DNA from: Deltaproteobacteria bacterium
GTDB lineage: Bacteria; Desulfobacterota; UBA8473
Assembly (NCBI GenBank): GCA_030621455.1
Contig: JAUXHQ010000120.1
Location: 1-6,346 of the forward strand
DNA: 6,346 bases
Reading direction: 5' to 3'
Of the stretch, positions 5,889 through 6,346 are shown in pieces; the stretch's first letter is position 1; each line of letters opens with the position of its first letter. The position numbers and the translations under genes were made by a program. A model generated the notes under the pieces. The model made no database searches. It was given only the letters and a program-made list of their open reading frames with translations, and was not told the DNA's origin.

Positions 5889-6346
5889 TCACTTTTCACC
5901 CTTCTCCGTCTTCGAAGTCCGTTGGGCCGTTTCATGTACCCGGTTCTCCCGGCGGGCGGTTGATACCGCCATATCCTTCCTTCCGATGCACGCCTCATTG
6001 ATTATCCTCTGGAGGTCACCTATGTCCGGAGGTAAAAGGAGATCATCGAATGCGCCAAGTGTCATACCCTCTATAGACAAGTGAACAAGAGACGGGGTTG
6101 TCAACATAATCACTTCCGTCAATGGCTGAACCTTTTTGATATATGACAGGACGTTAATACCATCCCTCTGAAACTCTTTCATATTAAGCACAACCACATC
6201 GATATTCTCCGCTACCGACATGTCCATGGCTTCACGGGCAGAACCTGCCGTGAATCCCTCAACCCCTCCCCTCTTAAGTTTTTCAGAGAGATTCTCCATA
6301 AATGTGGCGTTAGTATCTACCAACATAACTTTCAATTCAACCTTCT
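5889..6346 (-). CDS. Degenerate (pseudo-)receiver protein lacking the phospho-acceptor Asp
   Basis: The receiver fold is clear: the MKVMLVDTNATF opening, IDVVVLNMKEFQRDG, EVIMLTTPSLVHLSIEGMTLGAF and DDLLLPPDIGDL align step by step with the three other receivers of the window. Numbering from a TTG at 6335, D7 is kept but the second acidic residue is T8, the phospho-acceptor is N51, and the conserved Lys of the KP motif is L101. T79 remains. Phosphorylation by the usual route is therefore not expected. The receiver ends near residue 116, followed by a 30-residue hydrophilic, partly basic tail (GRKDMAVSTARRENR ...). The frame is open to the right edge. TTG 6335 with AGAAGG 5 bases upstream is a possible start, but the true start may lie outside the window. 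The frame is intact, so it looks like a preserved pseudo-receiver rather than debris. Confidence 0.85.
   Translation of the reverse strand, partial: KVELKVMLVDTNATFMENLSEKLKRGGVEGFTAGSAREAMDMSVAENIDVVVLNMKEFQRDGINVLSYIKKVQPLTEVIMLTTPSLVHLSIEGMTLGAFDDLLLPPDIGDLQRIINEACIGRKDMAVSTARRENRVHETAQRTSKTEKGEK

Noticed and set aside
5780..5998. Minus-strand open frame of 72 codons, very Arg-rich, overlapping the end of the degenerate receiver
   Set aside because: It is out of frame with the receiver, is of low complexity, and ends in the gap without any domain; the receiver frame explains the sequence.

Overview
All the genes that can be supported lie on the minus strand, so the window reads from high to low coordinates. 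The gene content points to a Desulfobacterota (deltaproteobacterial) anaerobe. The clues are single-domain receivers of the NtrC-like subtype, a Cache-type sensor kinase, a divergent DASS/SLC13 anion transporter, a CBS-pair protein and the N-terminus of what resembles the long TauE/SafE-like exporters of that group. This is an inference from protein style. No rRNA or housekeeping marker is present to confirm it.

Layout in transcription order: (1) a degenerate receiver protein (to 5889) that has lost its phospho-acceptor Asp and its conserved Lys, and whose 5' end may run off the window; (2) a 219-bp gap with a possible folded leader; (3) a tandem-CBS protein (5669-5115); (4) a DASS/SLC13 permease (5104-3497), whose Shine-Dalgarno sequence shares a base with the CBS stop codon; (5) a membrane histidine kinase with a large Cache-like extracytoplasmic sensor (3430-1742); (6) a receiver-only response regulator (1660-1229); (7) a 147-bp gap with two small hairpins; (8) two more receiver-only regulators joined by a 4-base overlap (1081-710 and 713-282); (9) the first 69 codons of a membrane or exported protein that leaves the window at base 1.

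The likely working unit is a sensor-controlled anion transport module. The kinase has an outside sensor and would phosphorylate up to three competent receivers. None of the receivers has a DNA-binding, enzymatic or other output domain, and a fourth receiver looks unable to be phosphorylated. The CBS protein, a fold that usually binds adenine nucleotides, is translated in tandem with the permease and is a natural candidate for its cytoplasmic regulator. The permease keeps the overall DASS plan, but both of its canonical Ser-Asn-Thr motifs are altered, so its substrate and ion coupling should not be assumed. No mobile elements, tRNAs, rRNAs or CRISPR arrays were seen. No gap exceeds 300 bases.
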